From NCBI RefSeq assembly GCF_963677875.1, contig NZ_OY782566.1, positions 484,932-548,931 on the forward strand: a stretch of 64,000 bases of DNA. Direction: 5' to 3'. Below are positions 7,971-16,756 of the stretch, one piece after another. This DNA is from Thiomicrorhabdus sp. (GTDB taxonomy: Bacteria > Pseudomonadota > Gammaproteobacteria > Thiomicrospirales > Thiomicrospiraceae). The position numbers were made by a program, and so were the translations under genes. Numbering within the stretch: position 1 is the first letter of the stretch; every line of letters starts with the position of its first letter. A model generated the notes under the pieces. It saw only the letters and a list, made by a program, of their open reading frames with translations, did not search any database and was not told the origin of the DNA.

Positions 7971-9869
7971 TCAAACACCGACAAGCGTTGGGAGATCGGC
8001 CGTGATCGATTTCGGCTGAATCCCCAATTTTGCCAAACGCGAACTTAAGGTCATCGGTTTGATTTTAAGCAGCGCAGCGGCTCCGTCTTTACCGGAAATC
8101 TTTCCACCACAGAGCTTCAGAGCATTGATCATGTTCTGCCGTTCCAACCGTTCCAGCTCCTCGATGGTTTTAATCCGCATGCCGATCTCGTTCTGAGTTC
8201 CGCTTTCCAGCACTTCCTGCTGCAGCGGCAGATTCAGTTCCAGTCGATTGCCGTTGGAAAGAATCACTGCCCGCTCGATCACATTAATCAACTCACGGAT
8301 ATTTCCCGGCCAGTTATAAGCGCTCAATTTCTGAATATCGCCAATTGTCAGACTGATGCCGTGCTTGGAAAATTTCTGACACGCCAGATTCAGAAAATGA
8401 TTGGCCAGAATCGGAATATCCTCTTTTCTCTCGCGCAAAGCCGTCGACTCGATCGGAAAAACATTCAGCCGAAAATACAAATCCTCGCGAAAACGTTTAT
8501 CCACAACCTCCTGTTTCAGATTACGGTTGGTCGCGGCGATAATGCGCACATCAATGCTACGTGTCTTCGATTCTCCGACCCGTTCGAATTGATGTTCCTG
8601 CAAAACCCGTAACAGTTTGCTCTGCAGTTCCAGCGGAATTTCACCGACTTCGTCTAGAAAAATCGAGCCGCCGTCAGCCAGTTCGAAGCGTCCGGCACGG
8701 TCAGCCAAAGCACCGGTAAAGGCGCCCTTGATGTGTCCGAAAAATTCGCTTTCGAACAATTCTCTGGGAATGGAAGCGCAGTTGACGCGGATCAGCGGCC
8801 GCCCCTTTCGACCGCTGCTTTCGTGGATCGCCCTGGCAATCAATTCTTTGCCGGTTCCCGACTCACCGGTAATCAACACATTGGCATCGGTCGGAGCCAC
8901 CAATTCGATCTGCTGAACGATTTTATTGATTGCCGCGCTCTTTCCGACGATTTCCTTATAGTTATGTTCGGCGCGATACTCCTCCTGCAAGTAAGCATTT
9001 TCCAATTCGAGGCGCTGCTTTAAATTTTGCACTTCCTTCAAGGCCGAGTGCAGCTTTTCCTCGGCCAGCTTTCTTTGGCTGACATCGCGAAAAATCACCA
9101 CTGCACCAACCAGTCGACCGTTGTCCATAATCGGCGTGCTGGTGTACTCCACACTGATCGGCCGGCCTTCTCTGGTCCAGAATTGTTCGTTATCGACGTG
9201 GCGGACATCGCCGTCTTTAAAAGCGGCATAGATGTGACAGTTTTCGCAGTTATAAGGCGTTCCGTCACTGTGACTGTGATGGATCAGGGCATGCATATTC
9301 CGGCCAATCAGCTCGCTGGCTCGCCAACCCAACATTTTTTCGGCAGCCGGATTGACAAAAGTGGCGTTACCTTCAATGTCGACGCCGTAAATTCCTTCGC
9401 CAACCGCTTTGAGAATCAGCTGATTCTCTCGCTCAAATTCCCGAAAAACGCTCTCGATTGTCTGCCAGTGCTGTAATCCATCGCGGTGCAAGCGGTTGGC
9501 TTCGGATAATTCCCGGCGTTTACGAAGTTTCTGAGGACAATAAAGCGTGAAGGCGATCAGAAGCGACGGGCTCACGCTCAATAAGGTCGCGGAAATTTCA
9601 ACATCCTGACTCTGATCGCCATTCAGTAAAATTTTCAACTCATTACTCCAGGCATGCCGCTTCTCGACGATTTCGTCGGTAAAAGCGACCAGTTTTGCCA
9701 GACTCGGTTTGAAAATCCGACTGACCGGCTGCTGAACAAGCTCTGCGGCCGAATTCGAAAACATCCGTGCTGCGGCCGGATTCAAATGCACAATGCGGTC
9801 TTCATAGGGCGCAATAATCAAAATGGCTTCGGAACTTTTTTCAAACAGAGACTGATACAACACACTCAT
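7971..9869 (-). CDS. PAS-domain sigma-54-dependent transcriptional activator
   Basis: This 632-residue bacterial enhancer-binding protein has an N-terminal PAS domain (about 1-110), a second PAS domain (about 145-270) with FWTREGRPISVEYTSTPI, and a short coiled coil. The AAA+ core has Walker A GESGTGKE, the sigma-54 contact loop GAFTGA, and Walker B-like IFLDEVGEIP. A Fis-type helix-turn-helix at the C-terminus includes KDGAAALLKIKPMTLSSRL. There is no receiver domain, so it probably answers a ligand or redox cue through PAS rather than a kinase. It diverges from a CmpA/NrtA-type transporter whose promoter is a good sigma-54 match with three inverted repeats between the two genes, so it very likely controls that transporter and possibly itself. 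Confidence 0.85.
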   Translation of the reverse strand: MSVLYQSLFEKSSEAILIIAPYEDRIVHLNPAAARMFSNSAAELVQQPVSRIFKPSLAKLVAFTDEIVEKRHAWSNELKILLNGDQSQDVEISATLLSVSPSLLIAFTLYCPQKLRKRRELSEANRLHRDGLQHWQTIESVFREFERENQLILKAVGEGIYGVDIEGNATFVNPAAEKMLGWRASELIGRNMHALIHHSHSDGTPYNCENCHIYAAFKDGDVRHVDNEQFWTREGRPISVEYTSTPIMDNGRLVGAVVIFRDVSQRKLAEEKLHSALKEVQNLKQRLELENAYLQEEYRAEHNYKEIVGKSAAINKIVQQIELVAPTDANVLITGESGTGKELIARAIHESSGRKGRPLIRVNCASIPRELFESEFFGHIKGAFTGALADRAGRFELADGGSIFLDEVGEIPLELQSKLLRVLQEHQFERVGESKTRSIDVRIIAATNRNLKQEVVDKRFREDLYFRLNVFPIESTALRERKEDIPILANHFLNLACQKFSKHGISLTIGDIQKLSAYNWPGNIRELINVIERAVILSNGNRLELNLPLQQEVLESGTQNEIGMRIKTIEELERLERQNMINALKLCGGKISGKDGAAALLKIKPMTLSSRLAKLGIQPKSITADLPTLVGV

Positions 9870-9922
9870 AAATTCAACCCGCGAATTTTCATTTACCGAA
9901 ATGAAACAAACAGCACGCCAAA

Positions 9923-9979
9923 TTCACGAAATTTCGTGAACTTACTTACGAAACCTCGTTAAATCACGAAGTTTCGTCG
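9923..9979. promoter_or_regulatory. Three inverted repeats, probable enhancer (UAS) sites
   Basis: Site 1 (9923-9940) is a perfect 18-bp palindrome, TTCACGAAATTTCGTGAA. Site 2 (9946-9962) and site 3 (about 9964-9979, core ACGAAGTTTCGT) are imperfect copies of the same ACGAA-TTCGT pattern, with centres about 22 and 17 bp apart. They lie roughly 95-145 bp upstream of the predicted sigma-54 start site and about 55-110 bp upstream of the activator ATG, as expected for enhancer sites of the divergent sigma-54 activator. Confidence 0.65.
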
Positions 9980-10047
9980 TAAAAAACGATTTTAAAAACC
10001 ACCTCATTCTCTTTTCAAAACAATAACTTAATCTTTATTTAAGAAAA

Positions 10048-10063
10048 TGGCACAGCCACTGCT
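10048..10063 (+). promoter_or_regulatory. Sigma-54 (-24/-12) promoter of the ABC transporter
   Basis: TGGCACAGCCACTGCT matches the sigma-54 consensus TGGCAC-N5-TTGCW, with the GG and GC dinucleotides at correct spacing. Transcription would start near 10074, about 70 bases before the substrate-binding protein ATG. Confidence 0.7.
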
Positions 10064-10146
10064 CAATAAAAAAGCGATTTGCTTGCACTGGATGACGCTG
10101 CACCAGTGCGAAGCAGCAAAAACCGAAATTGTGCGAGGTAACCGAT

Positions 10147-11622
10147 ATGTCATTTAAAAGCTTGAACGATCCATTTGATGCATCCAAAAGTCTGCTACAC
10201 AAATCCGACTGCAACTGTCCAATCTGCCAAACGGAAAAAACGTCTTCCGGTCTGAACGATGCACAGAAACAGGAGCGCATTGAACAGGCGGCTTTCAGTC
10301 AACAGCAAAGCCCGGCCAAATCCGACTCACACCCCGAATACGATGCCGTTCTGGACTCGAATGAAGCGATCATCGATCGCGCCGTCGAAAGTGCGGTAGT
10401 ACGTTCGGTTTTCGGCCACAACGACATGAGCCGCCGTTCTTTCCTCGGCATGATCGGGGCCGGAACCGCAGCCGCCGTACTCGGAAGCGTATTTCCAATG
10501 GAAGAAGCCAAGGCCGCGATTAAAGAAACCATGGGACTCGGCCCATTGGAGAAGAAAAAGCTGAACATCGGATTTGTACCGATCACTTGCGCCACGCCGA
10601 TCATCATGGCGCACCCGATGGGGTTTTATGAGAAGAACGGCCTGGATGTCGATGTCATCAAAACCGCCGGCTGGGCGGTGGCACGCGACAAGTCGCTTGC
10701 CAAGGAATACGATGCCTCTCACATGCTGACACCAATGCCGCTGGCAATGACCATGGGGGCCGGTTCGACCGCTACGCCCTTCATCATGCCGACGGTGGAA
10801 AACATCAACGGTCAGGCGATCGTGTTACACAACGATCATAAAGACAAACGCGATCCGAAACAGTGGAAGGGCTTCAAATTCGGGGTTCCTTTCGAATACT
10901 CGATGCACAACTTCCTTTTGCGTTATTACGTAGCAGAACATGGACTCGATCCGGATAAGGACATCCAGATTCGCGTCGTTCCGCCACCGGAAATGGTGGC
11001 CAATCTGCGTGCCGGTAACCTGGACGGTTATCTGTCCCCCGATCCATTCAATCAGCGCGCCGTTTGGGAAAAAGTCGGCTTCATTCATACCTTGACCAAA
11101 GACATCTGGGAAGGCCATCCATGCTGCGCCTTTGCCTGCTCCAAAGAATTCGCGGTCACTAACCCGAATACTTACGGCGCTCTGCTCCGTTCGATCATTG
11201 ATGCGACCGAATATTCCGCCAAGCAGGAAAACCGCAAGGAAATCGCCGAAGCCATCTCGCCGAAAAATTACCTGAATCAGCCGGTTCCTGTCGTTCAGCA
11301 GGTATTGACCGGCCGTTATGCCGATGGCCTGGGATCGGTTATGAACGTTCCCGACCGCATTGATTTCGACCCTTTCCCATGGCACTCAATGGGCGTATGG
11401 ATTCTGACTCAGATGAAGCGCTGGGGTTATGTCAAAGGCGATATCGACTACAACAAGATCGCCGAAGAAGTGTATCTGGCGTCGGAAACCGGTGAAGTCA
11501 TGAAAAAACTCGGCTATACGCCGCCGGATAAAACCTATGAAAACTACACAATCATGGGCAAGGAGTTCGATTACACCAAGCCGGAAGAGTATATCGAAAG
11601 CTTCAAAATTCGCAGAACCTGA
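10147..11622 (+). CDS. CmpA/NrtA-family ABC transporter substrate-binding protein
   Basis: This 491-residue protein matches the nitrate/bicarbonate-type (NMT1-like) binding proteins, with the LNIGFVPITCATPIIMAHPMGFYEKNGLDV start of the binding domain at about residue 142. It would capture an anion or small nitrogen compound in the periplasm. The Tat-like signal is internal: SRRSFLGM at residues 95-102, followed by a hydrophobic alanine/glycine stretch. It is preceded by about 90 polar residues carrying a C-N-C-P-I-C motif (Cys22, 24, 27). The ATG at 10147 follows a GAGGTAA ribosome site. It heads a three-gene operon with permease and ATPase behind a sigma-54 promoter. Next to purine catabolism genes, the substrate may be nitrate, nitrite, cyanate or another N source; sequence alone does not decide. 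Confidence 0.8.
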   Translation: MSFKSLNDPFDASKSLLHKSDCNCPICQTEKTSSGLNDAQKQERIEQAAFSQQQSPAKSDSHPEYDAVLDSNEAIIDRAVESAVVRSVFGHNDMSRRSFLGMIGAGTAAAVLGSVFPMEEAKAAIKETMGLGPLEKKKLNIGFVPITCATPIIMAHPMGFYEKNGLDVDVIKTAGWAVARDKSLAKEYDASHMLTPMPLAMTMGAGSTATPFIMPTVENINGQAIVLHNDHKDKRDPKQWKGFKFGVPFEYSMHNFLLRYYVAEHGLDPDKDIQIRVVPPPEMVANLRAGNLDGYLSPDPFNQRAVWEKVGFIHTLTKDIWEGHPCCAFACSKEFAVTNPNTYGALLRSIIDATEYSAKQENRKEIAEAISPKNYLNQPVPVVQQVLTGRYADGLGSVMNVPDRIDFDPFPWHSMGVWILTQMKRWGYVKGDIDYNKIAEEVYLASETGEVMKKLGYTPPDKTYENYTIMGKEFDYTKPEEYIESFKIRRT

Positions 11623-11640
11623 ATCTGACGGGAGCCAATT

Positions 11641-12471
11641 ATGTTTCATTCAATCAAATGGAAATCGGCTCTGCTTTCAGTGGTTTTGCTGGTGCTTCTG
11701 CTGGGAATCTGGGAAGGAGTCCATCAGACGCCCACAGAGACGAAACCACTGACGGAGTACGAAATGCTCATGGGAGGCGCGACCCAGGAGGCGCGCGTTC
11801 CACCCCCGTCGGAAATAATCAAACTCGGCTACGCAGAATTGAGTGATCCCTTCTACGATGCCGGGCCAAATGATAAAGGGATCGGCATTCAACTTGGTTA
11901 CTCGATCTACCGGGTCACCGTCGGCTTCCTGCTCGCGGCGCTGATCGCCATTCCAATCGGCTTTCTGGTCGGAATGTCGCCCCTGATGTATGGCGCACTC
12001 AACCCGTTTATTCAAGTCATGCGGCCAATTTCGCCGCTGGCCTGGATGCCTCTGGCGCTGTTTATTATTAAAGATTCGGAAATCTCGGCAATTTTCGTTA
12101 TTTTCATCTGCTCCATCTGGCCGATGCTGCTGAATACCGCTTTCGGCGTCGCCAATGTCCGTAAAGACTGGGTCAATGTTGCCCGAACCCATGAACTCAA
12201 CCCGATCAAAACCGCTTTGCTGGTCATCCTGCCGGCGGCCGCACCGACCATCCTAACCGGGATGCGCATCTCGATCGGTATCGCCTGGCTGGTGATCGTC
12301 GCCGCAGAAATGCTGGTTGGCGGAACCGGGATCGGTTACTACGTCTGGAACGAGTGGAACAATTTGAACCTCGCCAGCGTGATTTTCTCGATTTTTATGA
12401 TCGGAGTCGTCGGAATGTTCCTCGACATGACGCTGGCCTACGCGGCACGCTGGGTCGAATACCAAGAATAG
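11641..12471 (+). CDS. NrtB/CmpB-type ABC transporter permease
   Basis: This 276-residue inner-membrane permease has an N-terminal helix, about five further helices, and the binding-protein-dependent permease loop (about 170-190, NVARTHELNPIKTALLVILPAAAPTILTG) that docks with the ATPase. GGGAG lies just before the ATG, 18 bases after the binding-protein stop. It forms the channel of the transporter encoded by its neighbours. Confidence 0.85.
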   Translation: MFHSIKWKSALLSVVLLVLLLGIWEGVHQTPTETKPLTEYEMLMGGATQEARVPPPSEIIKLGYAELSDPFYDAGPNDKGIGIQLGYSIYRVTVGFLLAALIAIPIGFLVGMSPLMYGALNPFIQVMRPISPLAWMPLALFIIKDSEISAIFVIFICSIWPMLLNTAFGVANVRKDWVNVARTHELNPIKTALLVILPAAAPTILTGMRISIGIAWLVIVAAEMLVGGTGIGYYVWNEWNNLNLASVIFSIFMIGVVGMFLDMTLAYAARWVEYQE

Positions 12472-12479
12472 GAAAGCTT

Positions 12480-13322
12480 ATGAGCAAACACTTTTTAGAA
12501 GTTCAAGGGCTGAAAAAGAGTTACCCCGGCCCGGGAAAAAGTCCCGAGGCCGTCATTTTTGAAGACGCCAATTTTAATGTCGAAAAAGGAGAATTCATCT
12601 GCGTCATCGGACATTCCGGGTGCGGGAAATCGACCATTCTGAATATTCTTGCCGGTCTGGATGAAGCCTCGGACGGAGTGGTCGTGATGAACGGCAAGGA
12701 AGTGGCTGGCCCCAGTCTGGATCGCGGCGTCGTGTTTCAGAACTACAGCCTGCTCCCGTGGCGAACGGCGCTGCACAATGTGACCTTTGCGGTACAGGCA
12801 CGCTGGCCGGAATGGAGCAAACAGCAGGTTATGGAACACAGCCATCGCTATCTGGATCTGGTCGGACTGCAGGGCGCGCATGATCGGAAGCCGGCACAGC
12901 TCTCCGGCGGGATGCGTCAAAGGGTCAGTATCGCCCGCGCGTTTGCCACTCAGCCGCAATTATTGCTGATGGACGAACCTTTCGGCGCGCTGGATGCTTT
13001 GACTCGCGGCGTCATTCAGGAAGAATTGATTAAAATCTGGACCGAATCCAAACAGACCGTGTTTATGATTACCCATGATGTCGACGAAGCGATTCTGCTG
13101 TCGGATCGAATTCTGCTGATGTCCAACGGGCCAAAAGCCCGCATTGCCGAATCGGTTAAGGTATCGATTCCAAGACCAAGAAAACGCACCGACATCATTC
13201 ATCACGATCACTACTACACCATTCGTAATCATCTGGTCGATTTTCTGGTCAACCGTTCGCAGCAGATCGCCGAAGACACTTCTGCAATTCAACGCTATCC
13301 CCAGGAAATCGTGTTCGATTAA
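12480..13322 (+). CDS. NrtD/CmpD-type ABC transporter ATPase
   Basis: This 280-residue nucleotide-binding subunit has Walker A GHSGCGKST, the Q-loop at VVFQNYSLLPW, signature LSGGMRQRVSIARA, Walker B LLLMDEPFGALD and the switch His in FMITHDVDEA. The ATG at 12480 starts the conserved domain eight bases after the permease stop, behind GGAAAG. It powers the CmpA/NrtA-type importer; nitrate/taurine-type specificity is typical of this ATPase group. Confidence 0.88.
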   Translation: MSKHFLEVQGLKKSYPGPGKSPEAVIFEDANFNVEKGEFICVIGHSGCGKSTILNILAGLDEASDGVVVMNGKEVAGPSLDRGVVFQNYSLLPWRTALHNVTFAVQARWPEWSKQQVMEHSHRYLDLVGLQGAHDRKPAQLSGGMRQRVSIARAFATQPQLLLMDEPFGALDALTRGVIQEELIKIWTESKQTVFMITHDVDEAILLSDRILLMSNGPKARIAESVKVSIPRPRKRTDIIHHDHYYTIRNHLVDFLVNRSQQIAEDTSAIQRYPQEIVFD

Positions 13323-13329
13323 CCATAAC

Positions 13330-13348
13330 GGCTCGATCCGCTCGAGCC
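13330..13348 (+). terminator. Weak hairpin after the ABC transporter operon
   Basis: GGCTCG and CGAGCC pair around a seven-base loop eight bases after the ATPase stop. Only two T follow at once, so it is a weak intrinsic terminator candidate. Confidence 0.3.
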
Positions 13349-13459
13349 TTGATCCTGACAAAAAAAGTTGCCGGCCCCTCTTTTCGGAAAAATCGGAATC
13401 GTCTATTCTAATGTGGCATTTCCCTTCACCCGCAACTTCTCACTCAGGAATCGATTTTA

Positions 13460-13945
13460 ATGGCCCTCAAAGACGGTTTATTCAGCAAATTCAATCACTA
13501 TATCCAACACCAGGCGGAAGACTCACTGACGCATGCCGTCACTCTTCTGAGATTCGTATTCATCCTTTTCATGGTCGTCTATCTGAGCGCCTGCCTGTTC
13601 AGTATCTCCAGCAAAATGTTCGAGTTCATTACCATTCAGGGCGTTCTGGATTTCCACTCCATGAAAATTCTACTGACCGATGCACTTTTCACCCTGATCG
13701 TCCTCGCCATCGTCAAAGCGCTGTTCATCCATAACAGCTTTGATTATGCTCTGACTTTCCTCGAAATTGCCTTTGTCGTGATTATCCGAAAACTGATTCT
13801 GCTGGATACCATCCCGGAAGAAAACTGGACTCTGCTGATTCTCGGCGTCATCTCAACCGCATTTTTCGTGTTGATCATTTACATCCACGACCTGAAACGC
13901 AAATGGACAATCGAAAACACTCAAAACACCAACACCGAAACTTAA
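13460..13945 (+). CDS. psiE: PsiE family membrane protein
   Basis: A 161-residue protein with four hydrophobic helices and the conserved FDYALTFLEIAFVVIIRKLIL segment, which identifies the phosphate-starvation-inducible PsiE family. Its biochemical function is unknown in the family. I saw no clear Pho box upstream. Its stop codon overlaps that of the convergent YjbH-like gene (13942-13945). Confidence 0.8.
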   Translation: MALKDGLFSKFNHYIQHQAEDSLTHAVTLLRFVFILFMVVYLSACLFSISSKMFEFITIQGVLDFHSMKILLTDALFTLIVLAIVKALFIHNSFDYALTFLEIAFVVIIRKLILLDTIPEENWTLLILGVISTAFFVLIIYIHDLKRKWTIENTQNTNTET

Positions 13946-16152
13946 TCGGCCGCGGATGGTGACAGAAGGTCTCCAACCAATTGTTTCAGATACGCCGTTT
14001 TGCTGCGCAGATAGACGGGCGTTAAACGCCCGGAATCCATCACATCATCGTGCGGCTCGTAAGGTTGGGAGGCATAGAACCCAAACGCTTGATATCTGGG
14101 GTCTCCGATATTGATATTACCGCTGGCCTGCGACGGATAATCCGTCATCGTCTGGATACCATAACGCCATTTATTTTCTCCGCGCAACGTCACGCCTCCC
14201 GCAGCCAGTGCTTTTGCCGGCGTCAGCGGCACCATCAAACCGACGTAGACTTTTTCATACCCCTCTCTTTCCCGCATCAGACTGGCCCGGATAATCGAAT
14301 CTCCCACATAGGATTTAATTCCGAATTTTGCCGTTCGATCCTGGTCGCGATACTTACCGTATTCCAGATGAAAAGACAGGGCCTGTTCCGGCCAGAAAAG
14401 CTCGTAACCACCGAAACCGTAATAGCTTTCACGCTCACCGCTCTGCTTTCCATGCCAGTTATAAGCCGCATAACCATATAACTGATGCCGTCCTTCGAAT
14501 GCATAATACCGCCACTCGTCGATCAAGCTTCTGGCGTCACCATCGCTTAAAGACTGATGCAGCGAAGCCGTATTAACAAAACCATCAAACGGAACCAGGG
14601 TCTGTTGCAAGACCAGCTCCTGGAAACCCGAATCGATCGCATAATCATCAAAGCGACCTCCGGTTTTAAAGTTATAACTGTTCTGCAGAAGGTCGACCCG
14701 ATTAAGACTCATGCGCGCACCTTTCCAGAGTTCCGTGCTGATTTCGGTTGCGATGCCGAGAGAATAATCATAAGCACCGACTTCCGTTCCAATCGTATTG
14801 ACAAGTTGCGGGCTGATCTTGACCGAGAAAAATTCCGTCCGCGCGCCGCCGTCTTGCACCGGAACAGGAAAGTCCGAAAACGCGTTGATCGCTTCAAAAC
14901 GCGGAGAAAAGAAGCGTGGAATCCCCCCCTTCCGCTCCATTTTGCGACCAGCGCCAAATCCCCATTCCGTGCCGACAGAAACCCTCAAAACCGGGTTCCG
15001 CTCACTCAATACATCGATCAGCAAATTCGGAATATTGCGCGCCTTGGCATAGGAAGAAGCCAGAGCCATCACCTGAGCCAGCGCATCGATTTCACTCCAG
15101 TCGAAAAGCCGGTTCTGGTAGCGGATATACAGGGTATCTTCAAACATACCCACGGTTACATACTGCAACCCGGCTCGCTCCAACTCCGTCACCAGAGACC
15201 CTGTCTCTTCAGCATCCAGTGCCGTTTTCGCCAGTTTCGCCGCTTCGGACGCTCTTTCAACCTCATCGGAAACGCGGGAAACGGTTTGCTTTTCCGTCAA
15301 AAACGCATCCGTTGCAGGACGACTTGCCTCCGGTCTTCGAAACCTTGCCGACGCCTTTCCGCTGTGCATCAAAGGTACGGAGATCCCGGCTGAGATAACC
15401 GTATCTTCGCCTTTTCGATCGTTAACCAGGCTGGCGCGAACATTCACCCCGATCCCGGTTCCGAAAAAATCAAGCGACTGATAGCCCAACCCCGCTCTTT
15501 TATTGCTGCCGTCATATTCGGCAATCGCGGTCAAACCGTACGGCAGATTCAAGCTCACGCCGCCAAACACGTCGCGAAGATTTTCTTTGCCCCGATGACT
15601 GACGGTACTTTCCGAGTCCGAAGCGTAACCGAGACTGAGCGAACCGAAATCATCGACCAGGGTTGCCACACCATAGAATAATTGCGAATACACAACAGTT
15701 CCGGCAATGTCCTGTCCACCGATGGCGATTTTCAAACGCGAATCGATCACGGACAAGTCGTGACTGTATTTGAAATTCCCGACCAGATCCCGTTTGTAGA
15801 AATCTCCGTATTGATTCGGATCAGCGCCCTTCGGATGAATTTCATTCAAACCGATCTGAACCTCCAGCCCTTTCCATACCCCGGCGGACACGTAATAATT
15901 TTGCCCTTCCGCATCGGCTGGATAACCGGATAACAGGAAATTATTCAGACTGAATCCCAATCGACCATATGGCATGACTTCGGCAGTGGGAACCACGAAT
16001 AAGCCTCCGGCGCCTTTAAAACCGGCACCAATACCAAAAACGCCCTCTTCTGCTTGGCTGGAAAACGGCGCCGCCGCCAAACCTGCGATCAGACACGGAA
16101 AAAAAATTGCCTGGCTCCGAACTCTGCTAAACCGATTTTTCAATACAATCAT
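13942..16152 (-). CDS. YjbH-like outer-membrane protein (DUF940)
   Basis: A large predicted outer-membrane beta-barrel protein of the YjbH family, linked in enterobacteria to exopolysaccharide production and envelope stress. The mature part begins with FKGAGGLFVVPTAEVMPYGRLGFSLNNF, the typical YjbH opening, followed by alternating amphipathic strands. I prefer the ATG at 16152 (736 residues) because it gives a clean signal peptide: basic start, hydrophobic core, cut near AAPFSSQA. An earlier ATG at 16218 would add 22 residues and spoil it, but neither has a good ribosome site. No yjbEFG partners lie nearby; the function is inferred from the family only. Confidence 0.72.
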   Translation of the reverse strand: MIVLKNRFSRVRSQAIFFPCLIAGLAAAPFSSQAEEGVFGIGAGFKGAGGLFVVPTAEVMPYGRLGFSLNNFLLSGYPADAEGQNYYVSAGVWKGLEVQIGLNEIHPKGADPNQYGDFYKRDLVGNFKYSHDLSVIDSRLKIAIGGQDIAGTVVYSQLFYGVATLVDDFGSLSLGYASDSESTVSHRGKENLRDVFGGVSLNLPYGLTAIAEYDGSNKRAGLGYQSLDFFGTGIGVNVRASLVNDRKGEDTVISAGISVPLMHSGKASARFRRPEASRPATDAFLTEKQTVSRVSDEVERASEAAKLAKTALDAEETGSLVTELERAGLQYVTVGMFEDTLYIRYQNRLFDWSEIDALAQVMALASSYAKARNIPNLLIDVLSERNPVLRVSVGTEWGFGAGRKMERKGGIPRFFSPRFEAINAFSDFPVPVQDGGARTEFFSVKISPQLVNTIGTEVGAYDYSLGIATEISTELWKGARMSLNRVDLLQNSYNFKTGGRFDDYAIDSGFQELVLQQTLVPFDGFVNTASLHQSLSDGDARSLIDEWRYYAFEGRHQLYGYAAYNWHGKQSGERESYYGFGGYELFWPEQALSFHLEYGKYRDQDRTAKFGIKSYVGDSIIRASLMREREGYEKVYVGLMVPLTPAKALAAGGVTLRGENKWRYGIQTMTDYPSQASGNINIGDPRYQAFGFYASQPYEPHDDVMDSGRLTPVYLRSKTAYLKQLVGDLLSPSAAD

Positions 16153-16531
16153 CAACACTGTTATCCCACGTTTTTTCGGGTATCCAAAGCAAAATTCACA
16201 TATTCCACCCACATTCATAAATACCAGCTTGCCCCTGATTTGTATACAGCTGAAACAAATAATTCATCTCCAAAACCCCATACGGTTTTCCCCGCTTTGG
16301 CACATTGAAAACCGGCCTCTAATCACAAAACAATCCCTGAGCAATCTTCAAAGCGCAAACCAACAGATGATGCGAGCCAACTACAAAAAATCGTACTTCT
16401 ATCTGATAAACCCTCTGGTTTTCCTGCATTTTTCAGACAGGATTACCTCACCTTTTCAGCAATAAGTAAAACTTATTAAAACAAAAAAATCCATGTTAAA
16501 AAACAGTCACTTAATTTTATCGAGTCAACGC
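16153..16531. other. AT-rich intergenic region upstream of lipoprotein gene
   Basis: This non-coding stretch contains the 5' side of the YjbH-like gene. TTTGTATACAGCTG near 16239 only half-matches the TTGTATACAA operator. I recognise no small RNA or gene in it. Confidence 0.4.
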
Positions 16532-16560
16532 TTGACAAGCTCTATTACGAAATCTAGTAT
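16532..16560 (+). promoter_or_regulatory. Sigma-70 promoter of the lipoprotein gene
   Basis: A consensus TTGACA (16532-16537) is separated by exactly 17 bp from TAGTAT (16555-16560). Transcription would begin near 16567, giving an untranslated leader of about 190 bases before the ATG at 16757. Confidence 0.65.
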
Positions 16561-16756
16561 TAGCTTAAACTCTTACGGAAAAATGACACCTTCCTGAAGA
16601 AAGGCTTAATGAAAAGCCTGCCATAAAAATAACGCTCGATCGACAAAAATATACATTATTTTCGGGATTTTCCTCAGTAGATCACCCAGGAAACTTTCCC
16701 AGTTTTTATCCATTTAACAATCTTAAAAACAATCACTCTTTTCTGGAGGTTCAGAC

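Noticed and set aside
9230-9270. CxxCH-like motif (NCENCHIY) in the second PAS domain of the sigma-54 activator, suggesting haem c
   Set aside because: The protein is cytoplasmic, and PAS domains of this group often carry a C-x-I-Y segment here without haem.
14557-15393. Long open frame on the plus strand opposite the YjbH-like gene
   Set aside because: Arg/Pro-rich composition and full overlap with a well-supported gene mark it as an antisense shadow.
16238-16250. TTGTATACAGCT near the YjbH-like gene, resembling the purine operator
   Set aside because: Only the left half matches; the dyad is broken and the gene is unrelated.
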